Shown here piece after piece: positions 41,962 through 54,430 of a DNA stretch of 64,000 bases. A program made the position numbers and the translations under genes. The stretch's first letter is position 1; each line of letters starts with the position of its first letter. The stretch covers positions 62,001-126,000 of the forward strand of contig JABANP010000036.1 of NCBI GenBank assembly GCA_013115135.1, in the 5' to 3' direction. The stretch comes from Perkinsus olseni. Lineage: Eukaryota > Perkinsozoa > Perkinsida > Perkinsidae. The notes below the pieces were generated by a model, which was not told the DNA's origin, did not search any database, and was given only the letters and a program-made list of their open reading frames with translations.

Positions 41962-42829
41962 GCGACGAAGACGCAAGTTTTTGTTACGTGTTTTCTGTGT
42001 CCACTGGCGGTAAATATTGCCGCAGTAGAAACCAGTCATGTTGCGTACGTGCAGTGGTCGAAGTCGAACTCGACTTGAAGGGCAAGTCCCTGTGAGATAT
42101 AGCAGCTACCTTCTGACCGTGTCTGCCGTGTTGTTTACCACACAATCACTTCGCAGCTGCTTCTCGAAATCGTGGAGCACTTGCCTTCCCTCTCTTCTTC
42201 GTACCGATCGGATACTCGGTCCCCGTGTCACCCCGCACAGTATACCGAAATGCCGGGCATTTAAAATATGGACGTCTTTGGTGGACTTCTCCGGGACGCT
42301 TGTTTGATAACTCTGATGCAGCAGCGACTTCGATGATCACCACTGAAACACCCGCCCGTCGTTCTTGTGCGGGACGTTCGTCACCGGTGGTGAGTCCCAC
42401 CGTTTCTCACTCATCAACGAAAGTCTTATGGGATCTCTTAACAACTGCACAACGAGTATAACAGAAGGACATGGAAAGTAGTGGACAAAGCACGCCGATT
42501 AAGACGCCATGACTCTTGGTGGGGGAGGCAGTGCCATACCGTGGGACCAGGCATGAGCGCACGTGTGAGCATAAACGAAGTCCTGAACGGAGGTCACAAG
42601 CTAGTGTCGCCAGGAAAATTCATGTTCACTAACCTGCATTATCAGCATGCCCTTCCCTCCCTGATCCAAATTAGCGAATAAGGTCGCGTCGTCGCAGCCG
42701 AACAAAGTGTCGTGGACTGCGTGCCCTCGCCCTGCACCTCAGAGCTGTCAATCTACCAGGCAGTGTCCCTCACCTTTAGGCGTCATTATCCAATCTCGCT
42801 TCGTCACAGCAGCCAATAGGCGTGCAAAG
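41962..42829. other. convergent intergenic region
   Basis: This region lies between the dihydrolipoamide dehydrogenase stop and the 3' end of the kinesin gene on the other strand. No coding exon or RNA gene was recognised. Confidence 0.5.
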
Positions 42830-45800
42830 TCAAATAAGGTGACCTGAGCCCAACACTAGTATAGCGCTCTGCGGGAGGATCGACAGCCTGACCTGTCCTC
42901 GTTTAGAAGGATCGAAGTACTCCATGGCCTGGGCGGGACCTCCGAAGAGAGACTCGATCAATTGCCCGAAGGATGCCAATGACACCTGATATAACTTCAA
43001 CTCTCGATTCATCTTCTCATACATATGTTACTTCTCTTTGTGATTTAATGCCCCGAGGAACCAGCCCGACAGGGTACACTTGCACCGACACGACCCGGGG
43101 CTCGTGCTTCCCTCCTTCAGCTGCTGGGCGGTTGCCTTGCAGAACGGTCTGTTGCAGACCGGTTCTGATGGTCTTATTGCTGAATAAATTTGGCGTCGAG
43201 CTCGACAGAGACAGCGTTTGGGAAGAGAAGGTTCTCGTTTGTGTTGGCAGAGGAACAATAGAGTGCCTTTGCAGGGTTGGGACGGCGATTGGGCGCGGAG
43301 GGGATGCGTTGCCCAGCACTGTGCCTGAGCATGGCACTCGCTCCCTGATCACATCAGCCGATTCTAAACAGCGTACCGTATGTCGTCGGGGGACCGAGGC
43401 CCAGATGGAGGCAGTGGAACCGACTGAGCACCACTCAGGCTCTTCGAAGGTGCCTCCTTGGTGATTTGTGCGAGTTGCGGTACGGCTGTGAATAAGGTCG
43501 GCATAAGCCTCGAGGTCGCCGCATCCGGCAGGAACGTTTGCGAACTAGACTTCTCCAGGGAGGGGGGCAGAGCAGCCCAGGTGTTGGAAAGCGGTGATAC
43601 CGTGTTCTTGCATGAGGGCTGTGACGCGGTCTTCGCTGATAGTAACTATAAATCGGCTGACGGCAACGCGGCGGCGTTAATCGTTGGGCTACTTCTCGAA
43701 GCCTTTCGTTCTCTTCCCTCAACGACGCGTTGAGTGCCCGCAGCTCGGAATTCTTCTTCTCGAGATCTTCCCGCTCACGATCGGACTGCTCCACTCCCGC
43801 CGCGGGAGTAACCTGAGATGAGAAGTGACTCGACTCGCCAGTGGCACCGACAGCAGACCCCAGCAACGCTCTCTTCTGCCTTGGCCGACTCGGTGGGCGG
43901 CAGCACGAGGGCATGCTTTGTCCCCGTAACGCTGTGTAGTATCTGCAGGCACGAGGCAGGCCATGGCCCACTCCAGGGCTTGGCGAGCTTTACCGTGGAT
44001 CGCCGGTGGCGCTTGGTTGAAGCGGTCGGCGTTTTGTCGATGGAGTCCTTCAGTTGTTCGATCTCTCTATTGAGCGAAGCTCTAGTCGAGAACTCCGTCT
44101 GCGTCCTGAGGGTTGCCGAGGATCCGCACCGCCGACAGCCACGATGCCCAATCACTTGACATCAGCTGGCTCGTCCGTCCAGGCGTCCAGCAGGCGGCCC
44201 TCGATGGTTCGGAAGAAATCTCCAGTCCGCACGTCTGAAGGGTACGGGCAAGTGGTGCTTGGCAGGAGGGCGCAGATGCTCACCATGACGATCCACTGAG
44301 CCAATCTCCACCCGGTGATAGAGGTCACGCATCAGGTCGAGTTGATGGCGGAATCTTTGCGAGCTCCAGTAGCACAGAACCTGAGCTCCCAGCGTAAACC
44401 CGACGACGGCCGCCATTGCACCGCCCTACCGTAGCATGGACACCATCGCTCTCCTTTATTGTGGAACTTGAGCAGGCGAATGACCACAAGATCTCGAGCT
44501 GGAGAGTTGTACACGTCCCAGATCAGCTCTACTTCGAACCTGATCACGGATATTCGCCCTCCAAAGGGAAGAGTTTCCGACCGGAAGTTCATTTCTGGCC
44601 GCAGCTCAGTGGTCATATCATTGGCCTCGTCCACCAGAGGACAGATGCTTCTCAGGACCTGACCGGATACACTCCCACCCCCCTCCGTGCTGTGACACCA
44701 ACCTCGAGGAACTCTGCCATCTGCTGCTCGTCCAGCTTGTTCTTGACATCCTCGATGTAGTGACGGAGCTCCTGCAGTAGACAGAGTGGTATGGTGAGGT
44801 GATGGGCGTGGCCTACCTGGAAGGCTTCACTGGAGTCGTCGTGAACTATCTCTCGGACGAAGTCATCGTACACAACACCCTGGCCAGCAGTGACCGCCTG
44901 CGACCGCCGGAGGCTATTCATAGGTCGGGGGTTGGCCTCGCTCACCTCATTGGCCTCTCGCGAGGTCGGGACGATGAAGCTCATGCAGTGGGCCCGGCCG
45001 AATACTAGCCGGTCCAGATGACGAAGTCGTCGTGGAGGGTCTCCAGGGCGTAGGACCTATCCTCGGAGGTGAGCGAGGAGACCCTGAGGTGGACGCTATG
45101 CCTCACCTTGCCATTGACTAGGACTCGACCTCCGGCGTGGGCGCCAGCGTCGGTGAGGGATATGGTGAGCCTTTGGTTGGCGTAGTTGACAACTTGGCAC
45201 AGAGAAGGAGGTATGCCCACACCTTTGAGGACCATCTGGCACTCGGTCGGGGAGCTGCCCACGATCGTAGTCTGTTCAGGAGGGGAGTGACAGCAAACAC
45301 TCGACAGTAGAGTTCTCACAGCATCAGGTTGGAAGTAGTAGATGAGGGAGCCTGAGAGCATCGGATCTTGTGAGACGTTGAGCATGTAGGGCGTGTCGTC
45401 CCCAACACCGAAGGCTGCATTGATCTCGGAGGAGGAGAGGCCTCTGTCGGCTAGGGCTGCCTCGCGCACTCGCAGCATGTCCTGGGAGGCGGCCAACTGA
45501 CAGAGATCATCGAGTGCTGTCCGGCGGCAGGGGGACTAAGGGCGAAGCACCTGGCTCTCGTAGGTCCTCTTCATATCAGCGACGAGGCGCTCCCTCTCCT
45601 TCAACTCCCGGGTGAGCGTCGCCACCTCTGATGAAACGTTCTTGGACTGCTGAGACTGCAGCTGGCGACGAAGGCTCCCGATCTAACACAACATGTGGGT
45701 GGATGAGGACTCCGTCACGCGCCACGAAAATATCACCTCGAGCTGCAGGTCTCTGAGGACTTGCTCGTCCCTGTCGACGTTCACTCGGGCCGAGACCCGA

Positions 45801-47550
45801 ACCTCCTGTACCGATGCGGCGAAGCGCAGCGTGGAGACGCTTTCCTCCAGCTCAGATCTGGCAAGGATGACGGGTCCGTACTACGGTCGGGAGGGCGCGG
45901 GATGCTACCGTGCTGGACTGATGCAAGCGATCATGAAGGTCTTTGAGTTGCCCGCAAGGGAGTCCTTGAGGAGGAAGGTGAGCTTCGAGGACCGAAACGG
46001 AATCCACGAGGCGGCTGCATGCGAGTCTGAGAACACCAACTGATGCAGGCGTCGAGGTGGCAGCAGCCGGGCCCACCCCGGGTAGTTCTTCTCTCGACGG
46101 TATTGGGCCCTCGTTCCACAAGATGCTTGATGACCATGCCCAGAGCGCTCAAGCTCTGATTGATCGAGTTGGCCTCCCTGCACGAGCAGCAGCCTTGCCC
46201 CACCCCCTCCCTCCGAACCAAGCTTACCGGAGAACAGATCCAGTGCTGTGGGTCTTCTCCTGCCGCTCACTGCCCGCCAGATCGATGAGGTTGATGCATG
46301 ATCGCAGCTTTGGCCCGTCCTCGGTCGGCTGGCACTGGGACGACGACCGTGCCCTAGCTCAATCGTCCTCAGCAACCCACCTCTAGACGTATCCTGCACA
46401 CTGCGTGGCTTCGACTTGAATGCGGGTTCATCGAGGTCACCGACTCGGCCCGGCGTCTGTTGCCGACTGCAGAGACACTCGGATGCCCGTGACGACAGCC
46501 CTGTAGCCCCTACACTGTAAGAGTTTCTCCACCTCCTCTGGTGACTGCAGAAGGGCCTCTGTGAGATCCCTGACGTAGACGCCGAGCCCTGGATGCTCCA
46601 TGACAGTGAGGTCGCGGTTCCTGGTGAGCGGGAGGAGGTGATTATGGCAAGGAGTTGTATGGAGTTACTCGTCATCCACTGCGAGCAGGTCCCTGAGGTG
46701 CTCATTGTAGATCTCTAGGTAGGACACCCACATCCTCAACTGAGAGCAAATAGTATTCAAATGAACGTCCGCGCCACGACTCGGGTGCAGTAGGACTCGA
46801 CACCCCGGCAGATCTGGGACGCAGTGTTAGGTCGCCCGATAAGAAAATAATATAATAATCATTTCTTACAGTGTGGTTGGCGCAGAGTGCCAACAAGCAC
46901 ATCATTGATGCATGATGAGAACGAGAGACCAGCGTCTTATGTCGAACCCCGCTTTGTCCCGGGCCGTAAGACTATGCCACGTCCCCACGAGTTGCCTCCC
47001 TGCTTCCGCCCACCTGCTTAACAGACTCTCCAGCAGCGAAGAGACTGCGGCTGAGTCTTGGTATGATTCCGCGATGCTCTCCCGAGTAGGTCCCCGGTTC
47101 ACCATGCATAGTGTACGACTTGCCAGAACCCGTCTGGCCGTAGGCGAAGAGGCAGCCATTGAAGCCTTGCAGACCTGACCGATGCTCTTCCCCTCTCGAG
47201 GAGGCCCCCACAGGGCTCACTGTTGCGCAGGATCTTGGTCCCGATCTCTGAATACAGCGCTTTTTGGTTTGCAGAAGCGGAGTCAGACAGGTCGCTGCTG
47301 TCGAAAACATAATCGACGGTGAAGCTCTTGGCGCTGCTACGGGACGACGGCTGAGGTGCATCACGCAGTAGCGTCGAATTAAATGACATTCGATGCTACT
47401 ACCCTTGATGGAGATGCTGTTCTCGCCTTCACGAAATATGCAGGGGTCTGGTTCTGGGCTGCCCAGCCAGGAGCGGATGCGTACTGCAACGCTGATGTTG
47501 CCGGTCTCCGCCTTCTGCTGCGAGGATGCTAGGGGATCAGTACTGGCCAT
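42830..47550 (-). CDS. kinesin-3 (KIF1/Unc-104-like) motor protein
   Basis: The ATG at 47550 opens a kinesin head: [39 protein letters not shown] (P-loop), [26 protein letters not shown] (a KIF1-like loop), [19 protein letters not shown] (switch II region) and [20 protein letters not shown]. The neck follows ([16 protein letters not shown], about 45900-45760), then a short coiled coil (about 45690-45540). An FHA domain starts [20 protein letters not shown] (about 45390), typical of kinesin-3. Further charged exons run to at least 44330, and a coiled-coil exon ([20 protein letters not shown]) lies near 43770. A final exon ends near 42830. Members carry vesicles and flagellar cargo toward microtubule plus ends. 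The motor and FHA parts are firm; the 42.8-44.3 kb tail, including a stretch open on both strands at 43460-43735, is tentative. Confidence 0.82.
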
Positions 47551-47773
47551 GACGGGGCAGTGGAATTATCGATGATACTGGCCTCAGGGGCTGCCTAGGG
47601 GTGTTGCAGGAGGTCGGATTGACAACTCAAGGACTGTAGTAATGGTCGGTAAATATGATCAATCATGCCACCAACCCGCCGTGCCTAGCCTCCGGGGGTC
47701 AGGAAGACGCCCCTGCACCCTCCGCCCAGTGACCACTGATCTGTCCACGTACATCGCGGAGCTTGGATGGGCG

Positions 47774-49890
47774 TCAAGTGATCCCGAGTGCAGAGCGCAT
47801 AGCATTGGCATGGTCCTCGTACTCCCTTCGTGGCACATGAGGCACCCTAGGGATCTGGAGGGTCACCACTGGCTCTGTTTCTCTTGTGTACTTGGCGGCA
47901 GCCAGCAGGCTTCGTTTGCCCATATCAAGCGGTAAGATCTTCCTCGGGTCGCAGGGCAGGTCGTCGTTCTTCGCTCGAAGCTTACTGTTTTCCGTCGGAT
48001 CGAACAAGGAGCTACGCCTCCTCCCCCTCTTCCGCCGCCCCTCAGCCGGGCTAGATCGTACATGAGCACGCTTCGGAGTGGTGACCGGCGGCAGCGCAGT
48101 CTTCCAGCGAGTCCAGCCTCCCCCTCGAGCACTCCCGGACAGGACCCACTTCCGCTCCGCTGCCCAAGAGCTCGATACGTCCTGCATGCGCAATGTGGGC
48201 CTGGCAGACGAGCTCTGCCGAGTTGGGCGGACAGGCTCCTCCCGTGGAGTGAACAAGGACAAGTCGATCGCCACACCATCACCATGGACTGCTCCTCGGA
48301 GATCCTAGCGGTGGCACTAGGATCTGTTTCCGAGGCGTCTTAAGCAATCGTGCTGGAGACGGTGGTAACCGCGGAGCCTTGCACAGCAGGTGTCCTCCAT
48401 CCAGCAGTCTCGAACTGCAAGAGAGCAGCCCGAGCAAGTGCCACAGACTGGTGGTTGGGGCTTGGGCCTCTTTGACCTTCATGTGCCACAAGGTGGCCAT
48501 ATCCTCACAGAGCATGGCCGCGTGTTCCCGAGTTTCCACCTGCGCCGGCAGCACCAGGACAGTCCCGCTAGTTGACGGCGGCGCCCCAGCGGTTGACACC
48601 GCAGGCGAGCCTGTGGGTACCGTGGGCTTAGGAATGTCTCTAAGGAAGCCTGGATGTAGCTTGGCACCGCAATTGCTGCGTTTAAGATCCTCGCACGCTT
48701 GGACGCCGTGGTCGAGGCCAAGATAGACAGTACAAACTCCCCGGGTGACCAGCTCCGGTTGTAGGCCCTGAGATCGAATGACACAAAAGTGGCCGACGCT
48801 CGAGCTCCGGTGTCAGCTGGGAATACTTGCGTGTCCGTTCCAGCATGCACTTTTGGCGCTACGCCTCGCAGCTGGTCCCAGAGCTTGGCGGAAGCTCGAA
48901 GCCTCTTAACGCTGCTCCTTGCTCGCGTCCAATGCGACTTGTTCTTCTCGCTGTTCATGACCTTGTCGACCTCGGAGCTGCCCAGTAGCGTCTATCGAGG
49001 GGACCGCCGAGGCCGCCTACCCTTCCTGAAAGCCCAGTTTGGCCATCATGTACCGGCACCGACGCTCGAGCTGGTCCAAGTTCGATCGTGTGCTCGAGAG
49101 CTCTTCTCGCGCCTGCAGCAGTTGCCGCGAGTGTCGACCGAGGGCCTCGTCGAACTCCCGCTGACAGAAAGGCTGAACGGACGACATCGCCAGGCTGCGG
49201 TCTCGGCTCACCTTGAGCTCAGAGGCAGCCCGCTGTATACCCAACTCCAGCATGCGCACCGCATTCTCAGGCAGGTCGGATTCTGGGTAGTTCTCCACCT
49301 TCGACGGTCGTGCGAGAAGGTCCTCATCGGTGCCCTCTCGGTTGGGCTCCTCGGCCGGGCGACTATCCCTCTAGAACATCGTCCCCTTGGCGGCTCAGAG
49401 ACGGATCTTCGGCTGCTCCAGGACCAGCAGTTACCGCCCTACCACAGTCCAGCGGTGTGGAAGTGACGAAATACCAGCCGCCATGCGCGGACCACAGGAG
49501 GCGGAAATCACCCATCTCCATCCAGAGCACTCACCTTCCCGACTCGAGCTCACTCCTCCAAGAGGCTGTCCTCGCGGCGATGTTCTCAGTCAGATCGACC
49601 AGTGCTCCACCGCTATCTTGGAGGCCGCTAGCAAAACCCTCTAACTGGTGCCAGAGCTGGTTAATCGTTCTGGTGACAAGGTCACTAGCCTGGGCATAAC
49701 GACTCGTCGCATGCCCACGAGCACCTACCACTACCTCGGTCGTTCTTTCATCTGGTATTTCACACTGCAGAGTTGACCCGACCTTCAGGGCTGGAAGGGC
49801 AATCCTGTATGAGAACTAGTGTTTCTCATGCGCCGAAATCAGTGCGACTCACCTCACTATGAGCGTGTGCTTGACGAAGGAAGTCTCCAT
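47774..49890 (-). CDS. coiled-coil protein, unidentified
   Basis: The first exon from an ATG at 49890 is METSFVKHTLIV, ending at AG|GTGAGT. A TACAG acceptor then gives IALPALKVGSTLQCEIPDE and, in the same frame, TRTINQLWHQLEGFASGLQD. Later exons give ENYPESDLPENAVRMLELGI, a clear coiled coil (LLQAREELSSTRSNLDQLER, about 49130-49050), ARSSVKRLRASAKLWDQL, and a basic C-terminal exon with EGRRKRGRRRSSLFDPTENS ending at 47774. A globular N-terminal part followed by a coil recalls centriole and basal-body head-rod proteins, but I cannot support a specific family. It lies head to tail with kinesin-3, about 220 bases apart. Confidence 0.5.
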
Positions 49891-50040
49891 TCTGGCAACA
49901 CTGCAACTGTAGGCCACGACCGGTGACTCTCCACCTCCCATTCACCAACACAAGGACTTAGCGGGAGTCGAAGGAAACTCGCGAGGTTAGATCAGAAACG
50001 CAGTCGAAAAAACGACTGCGACTAAGGGAGTTCTACGTCA

Positions 50041-51266
50041 TCACTGCGAGGACTGGAGTCTCCCCAACACTTCTGCATCGACGAAGAGGTTCATGAATTT
50101 CCCTTGGTCGGGCTCTTGACCCTTCATCCAGGTACACTCGACATGAGCGTTCAACGCCGCACGATGAAAGTCCGTCCAACCACGAAGCTCATCTGGCGGA
50201 GAGCTATAGAAGTTCAACCCGCACATGGTGTGGTCGTCCAAACAGGAGCAACCCTCTTGGCGGACTGCATCTTGAAGGGAGCCCGGAAGTAGTGCTTAAC
50301 AGCTTCTACACCCTCGACTGAGGTCACAGGACCATGACCGGGAACTACCTTCCACGACGAATCGATGCGCTGCTCCAGCCAAATCAAAGCATTCAGCCAT
50401 TTCTGTGCTGAGCCACTGGTCATGATAGGCGTAACGCCGACAAATAGGAGGTCACCAGTGAACACCACCTTGGCCTCCGGAACGATAACCATGCAGTCGA
50501 AGGAGCTGTGGGTAGGGCCGAAACACTTGAGTTCGATGTGGTCATGGACAAAACCGGAATCCCCATTGAAAGTGGCGACATCGATAGGAAGATGCTCCGG
50601 TTTCTCGGGGTCGAATTGGGCGAAGTAATGGCCGAGTTCTAGCCCGACAACTAGACGCTGCAAGGGGAGAGGTAGGACGTTTAACACGCGCTGCAGATAC
50701 TGGCCGAACCATTCATAGAGGTAGTACGCAGCAGCTTGCTGCTTAGCTTCTCCTTTAGCAGCACCGAGGATTCCCTCAACCGCCGGGCGCATCTTTTCGT
50801 GCATGATGGCCGTGGTAAGGTTCTTGTAGGCTGTGATACCGCCGATGTGATCAGGGTGAGGGTGAGTGAGGATGAAGGTATCGGCTGGTCCGAGCTCGGA
50901 GGAGCTGTCCATAGCTCCGGCCAGGTTCCTGTCCATCAGGGAATCGACTTGGTAGACATGACCGTAGGCCTTGATGCGACCAGCGTTGCTCCAGCCTTTA
51001 CCGCCGTCTGGTTGGACGTAGGCTTCTACAGAGACGTTAGGAGAGCTGAACAGCTCGACAATACCGCAATGATAGGGGACCTCTGGATGAGCGAGTTGTT
51101 GTTGCACCGAGGTGAGCGGGTTCGAGCCGCAGTCCTGGACTAAATATGTAGATGGGACTGCATGGGCAGGGTCTCGGAGCTTATACCCGAGCCACATGGC
51201 GAAAACACCAACCCAAGCGGCCATCGCCAGAAAGGACACCTTGAGGAAGCTGGTGCAGCTGGACAT
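50041..51266 (-). CDS. membrane-anchored metallo-beta-lactamase-fold hydrolase, copy 1
   Basis: A hydrophobic N-terminal anchor (FLAMAAWVGVFAMWLGY) precedes an MBL-fold domain. The zinc motif is intact: THPHPDHIGG (H-x-H-x-D-H). The later ligands are His in GPTHSSFDC, Asp in FTGDLLFVG and His in VPGHGPV. The start is the ATG at 51266. The main exon runs to about 50250 without a break; the last segment (SPPDELRGWTDFHRAALN) is reached by a 49-nt GT-AG intron (GTTGCT to CTATAG) or, alternatively, a one-base shift. The stop is at 50041. The MBL fold covers hydrolases of many substrates (thioesters, lactones, nucleic acids), so the substrate is not predicted. It is paralogous to the next gene to the right. 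Confidence 0.82.
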
Positions 51267-52347
51267 CGGTAAACAAATAAGGCTAAATGACAAATGGCAA
51301 TAGAATCAGCATTTTAATTCTCCAGCTAACAATGGTGGCAACAGCAGCAAAGGAAACCTGCATAAGCCGCTTTGTGACCCGCTACCGGTGGAGTGACGAT
51401 AATGATTGCGTACGGCGTTCGATTAGGGTCAGAATCTTAACCAAGACAAGCGAGGGCCATAATGGTTTAGACAATCCGAGCTGGACACTTTCCACCACTC
51501 CGCGCCAAAGCGATCTGCAGACACAAAGCGGAGGGCTGTAACCGCTGACGTCAGGACGAAGATCCGCATTGACGACTCACGCTGTAGCAGCGGGGTGCCA
51601 GGCTGCCTGGCGATGCCAGGGGTTCGCCCTATTGCAGTAACTGTTGTCGTGGGAAAGCAGACCCAGCTGGCAGCCTGAGCTTCTCCATCTCTTTGGATCG
51701 GAGTCCAGCTTCTCGCAGAAGGGCAATCTGTCGCTATGCCGCCTCTTCTGCAGGCTGCAAGCTTGTGACCGATCTGAGCATCGTAATGGCGAGCGAGGGT
51801 GAATGCTTATCCTCTCATGATCATCGAGACGTATTAGCTCAATCGATGGTGCGCCATGACCATCACTCGACGGTACAGCACGCACAAAACCACGGCCGAA
51901 CCGTGGGACATTCCTACTACTGCAGTTAGTACCGCACACTACACGCCACCGGCAGGGTTCCTCCGTTGTTGCTGAATCGATTTTGATGAACATGCTGACA
52001 ACCGCTCCGCCCGGTCCCACGGGCTAAGTGGACTGAGCTACGCATACGCGTGCTGCGGATCCAGAATCACTCCCAAACCACCAAGGATGACTCGATTGGC
52101 GGACCACCAATTATGGTGTCCCATTCGCAAACGGTATCTCTCTCATTCCCTCGAGGCCAACTCCGTAGTCAATGACACCTCCAGTTCGCACTGGGCCCCT
52201 CCCAGGAGACACGACCTTGAGCCAAGGGACACCGCCCTACCAGGCAAGTCATAGCGGTCACGATGCCCCCCCCAGTACACGCAACTCGGTTGGGTACTTA
52301 AAATGAGACATCATTGTGATGATTTCAAAGGGAGCAGTTATATAAGT
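51267..52347. other. spacer between the two MBL-fold genes
   Basis: About 1.1 kb lies between the paralogues. A 147-codon minus-strand frame at 51577-52020 is present but has no signature and a frame composition unlike its neighbours. I do not call it a gene. Confidence 0.45.
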
Positions 52348-53581
52348 CTAGCGAGCGCTGGAAGCCTCTGACCTCATCCTAAGGGCCTCGGCTTGAGCCA
52401 GGAGTCTGATCTTGGTATCAACAGTAATAACGGAGCTGTCTTCGACCTCGCAGTGGACATAGCCATTGATCCTCATGCGCTCAGGGGATACCCACTCCCT
52501 GAATTCTTCAGGGAGCTTCTCGAAAAGCTCGGTACCACAGGATTCTCCTGTACTGACGCAATTGCATCCATCAGCGGCCATTTGGTCGCGGAAAAATTTC
52601 CAGTACCTATCCAAGGCCTTTAAGCCCTTGAGAGAAGTAACTGGACCATGCCCAGGGACCAGCTTCCAGCTATCGTCCACCTGCTGCTCGAGCCAGCTGA
52701 GAGCCTCCAGCCACTTCTCTACAGGGCCAGCCCACATTATTGGTGTAACCCCGATGAACAGGAGATCGCCGGTGAACACGACTTTTGCCTTTAGGAACTA
52801 GGACCGTACAATCATGCTTGCTATGGATAGGGCCGAAGCACTTCACCATTACGTCGTCGTTCACCCGATACACGTCGGTTTTGAACGTTCTGGTCTCGAG
52901 TGGGAACTTTTCCGGCATGGTCGGGTCGAACTTGGCGAGGTAGTGACCGTTCTTGAGTAACCCGAGGACTCCCTGGGTCTTGGCAGGAAGCCACTTCACG
53001 TAGGGGACCAAAAACTTGCCCAGCCACTCGTAGGCATGATAAGCGAATATGAGCTTATTGAAGGACGCAGGTGCCACCTTGAAGGTAGCGTCCACCACAG
53101 GGACCATCTCCTCCCGCATAACAGCAGTCGCATTGGCAGGGACCTCTAGGATGCCGCCAAAGTGATCAATATCCGGATGGGTTAAAATAAAGGTATTAAC
53201 TTCTCCCATGTCGGTCGAGGACTCAACCATGTTTCTAGTGAGAGTAACATCTTGCAGAGCATCGACCATGATCAGCTTGTGGCCACTACGAATGAAGCCA
53301 CCGTTACTCCAGCAGGTCCCACCGTCAGGCTGCACGTAAGCGCGAACTTCCAAGTCGCTGGAGTCGAACAGCTCGACGGATCCGCATTTAAAAGGCACTT
53401 CAGGATGAGCTAGCTCACGGTGTACAGCCGAGACCTCGTTGACAGTGCAGTCCGTAGTCTTATAGCTGGTGGGTATCGAGAGAATACTTTCTCCAAAGTA
53501 ACCGACATACACCGCTAGAAGCACCACCCAGGCACTCAGGACCACCACGGATATCCTGCAGACCCTGCCAATAAAACTCAT
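52348..53581 (-). CDS. membrane-anchored metallo-beta-lactamase-fold protein, copy 2
   Basis: It shares its plan with copy 1: an N-terminal anchor (VVVLSAWVVLLAVYVGYFG), LAHPEVPFKCGSVELF (copy 1 LAHPEVPYHCGIVELF), an MBL core, FTGDLLFIGVTPIM, VPGHGPVTS and a Cys-containing C-terminus (CGTELFEKLPEEF). Two oddities stand out. The zinc motif reads THPDIDHFGG, with Asp where the second His should be. There is one base too many in an A/T-rich spot near 52793-52797 (VLVPK before AKVVFTG), which breaks the frame. The only GT-AG pair that would fix it is 16 nt. The stop is at 52348. It is either a recently damaged copy, or intact with a base-call error in a homopolymer. An HxDxDH site might still bind metal but with altered activity. 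Confidence 0.7.
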
Positions 53582-54430
53582 GAAGGGAAAATTATAAGCC
53601 CCTGAATGAACACGAACGCCATAACCGCAGCCTCGAGGCCCAGGGATATCCTCGCCCCGATAAAGGGCGAGAAGGAGTCCGCTGTTTCTTAAATTCCCAA
53701 CGCTCTCGCACGTCGAGCCACACGGGGGACGAGTGGGAAACCCTTGGCGGTTGAAATCTGTGTGATACCAAAATCACAAACTTACGAGGGACAGAAAACA
53801 CTAAGACATACCAAATTGTGACGCAAACGCAAATCTATGACGCAGAGAAAAGGGATCTTATATTCTCGTGACTACTCACTCTCATCGTCGCTACTGTTGT
53901 TGCACTCTGCTATAGTAGGAAGGAAACGTACAGACAGACGCATGATGGAATACCGGTGGGGAATCGTGGCAAGAACCGGGGACATCATCATCACACAGAA
54001 GAACAGAATTCACAGAAGAAATATCTTAGGTTGATCGTTGCATCCTTTACCACAACTAACAGCGAGTAGGGAATCTTATAGCATAGGCAGCCACAACGGC
54101 CGCCGCACAGCTGAGGAACATGAGGAACGAACTACATAAATTTTAATAATAATCACCACCCATCTTTAGACGGCTAGGTGGGTCCTGTACAAGCAGCAAC
54201 AGAGATCCCCGGAGGTGATGCATGCTCTTAGAAACTGTAGAGAGAACGGGCGCGGAAATGATTCCACCGGAAGGACGAGCGGCGCAACGAACAGAACTAC
54301 AGAAGTTAGACTAGATAATACCGGATAGGACTCCGGATTGAACGACCATTGGCAGGTGAAGGGGTTGGTCCGTACCGTGGACAGGAGTCCGATAACATGA
54401 CAGACCAATAGGCTCTAACCTTTACAGTCC
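53582..54430. other. intergenic spacer
   Basis: About 850 bases lie between MBL copy 2 and the phosphodiesterase stop. The sequence is locally A/T-rich (for example 54130-54160). No exon was recognised; it probably holds the MBL promoter and phosphodiesterase 3' region. Confidence 0.5.

Noticed and set aside
51577..52020. 147-codon minus-strand frame between the MBL genes
   Set aside because: No motif, no splice context and unusual composition; it is likely a chance frame.
52388..52400. CTGGCTCAAG on the minus strand, resembling the end of a dinoflagellate/perkinsid spliced leader
   Set aside because: It lies inside MBL copy 2 coding sequence and lacks the rest of the leader and a donor site.
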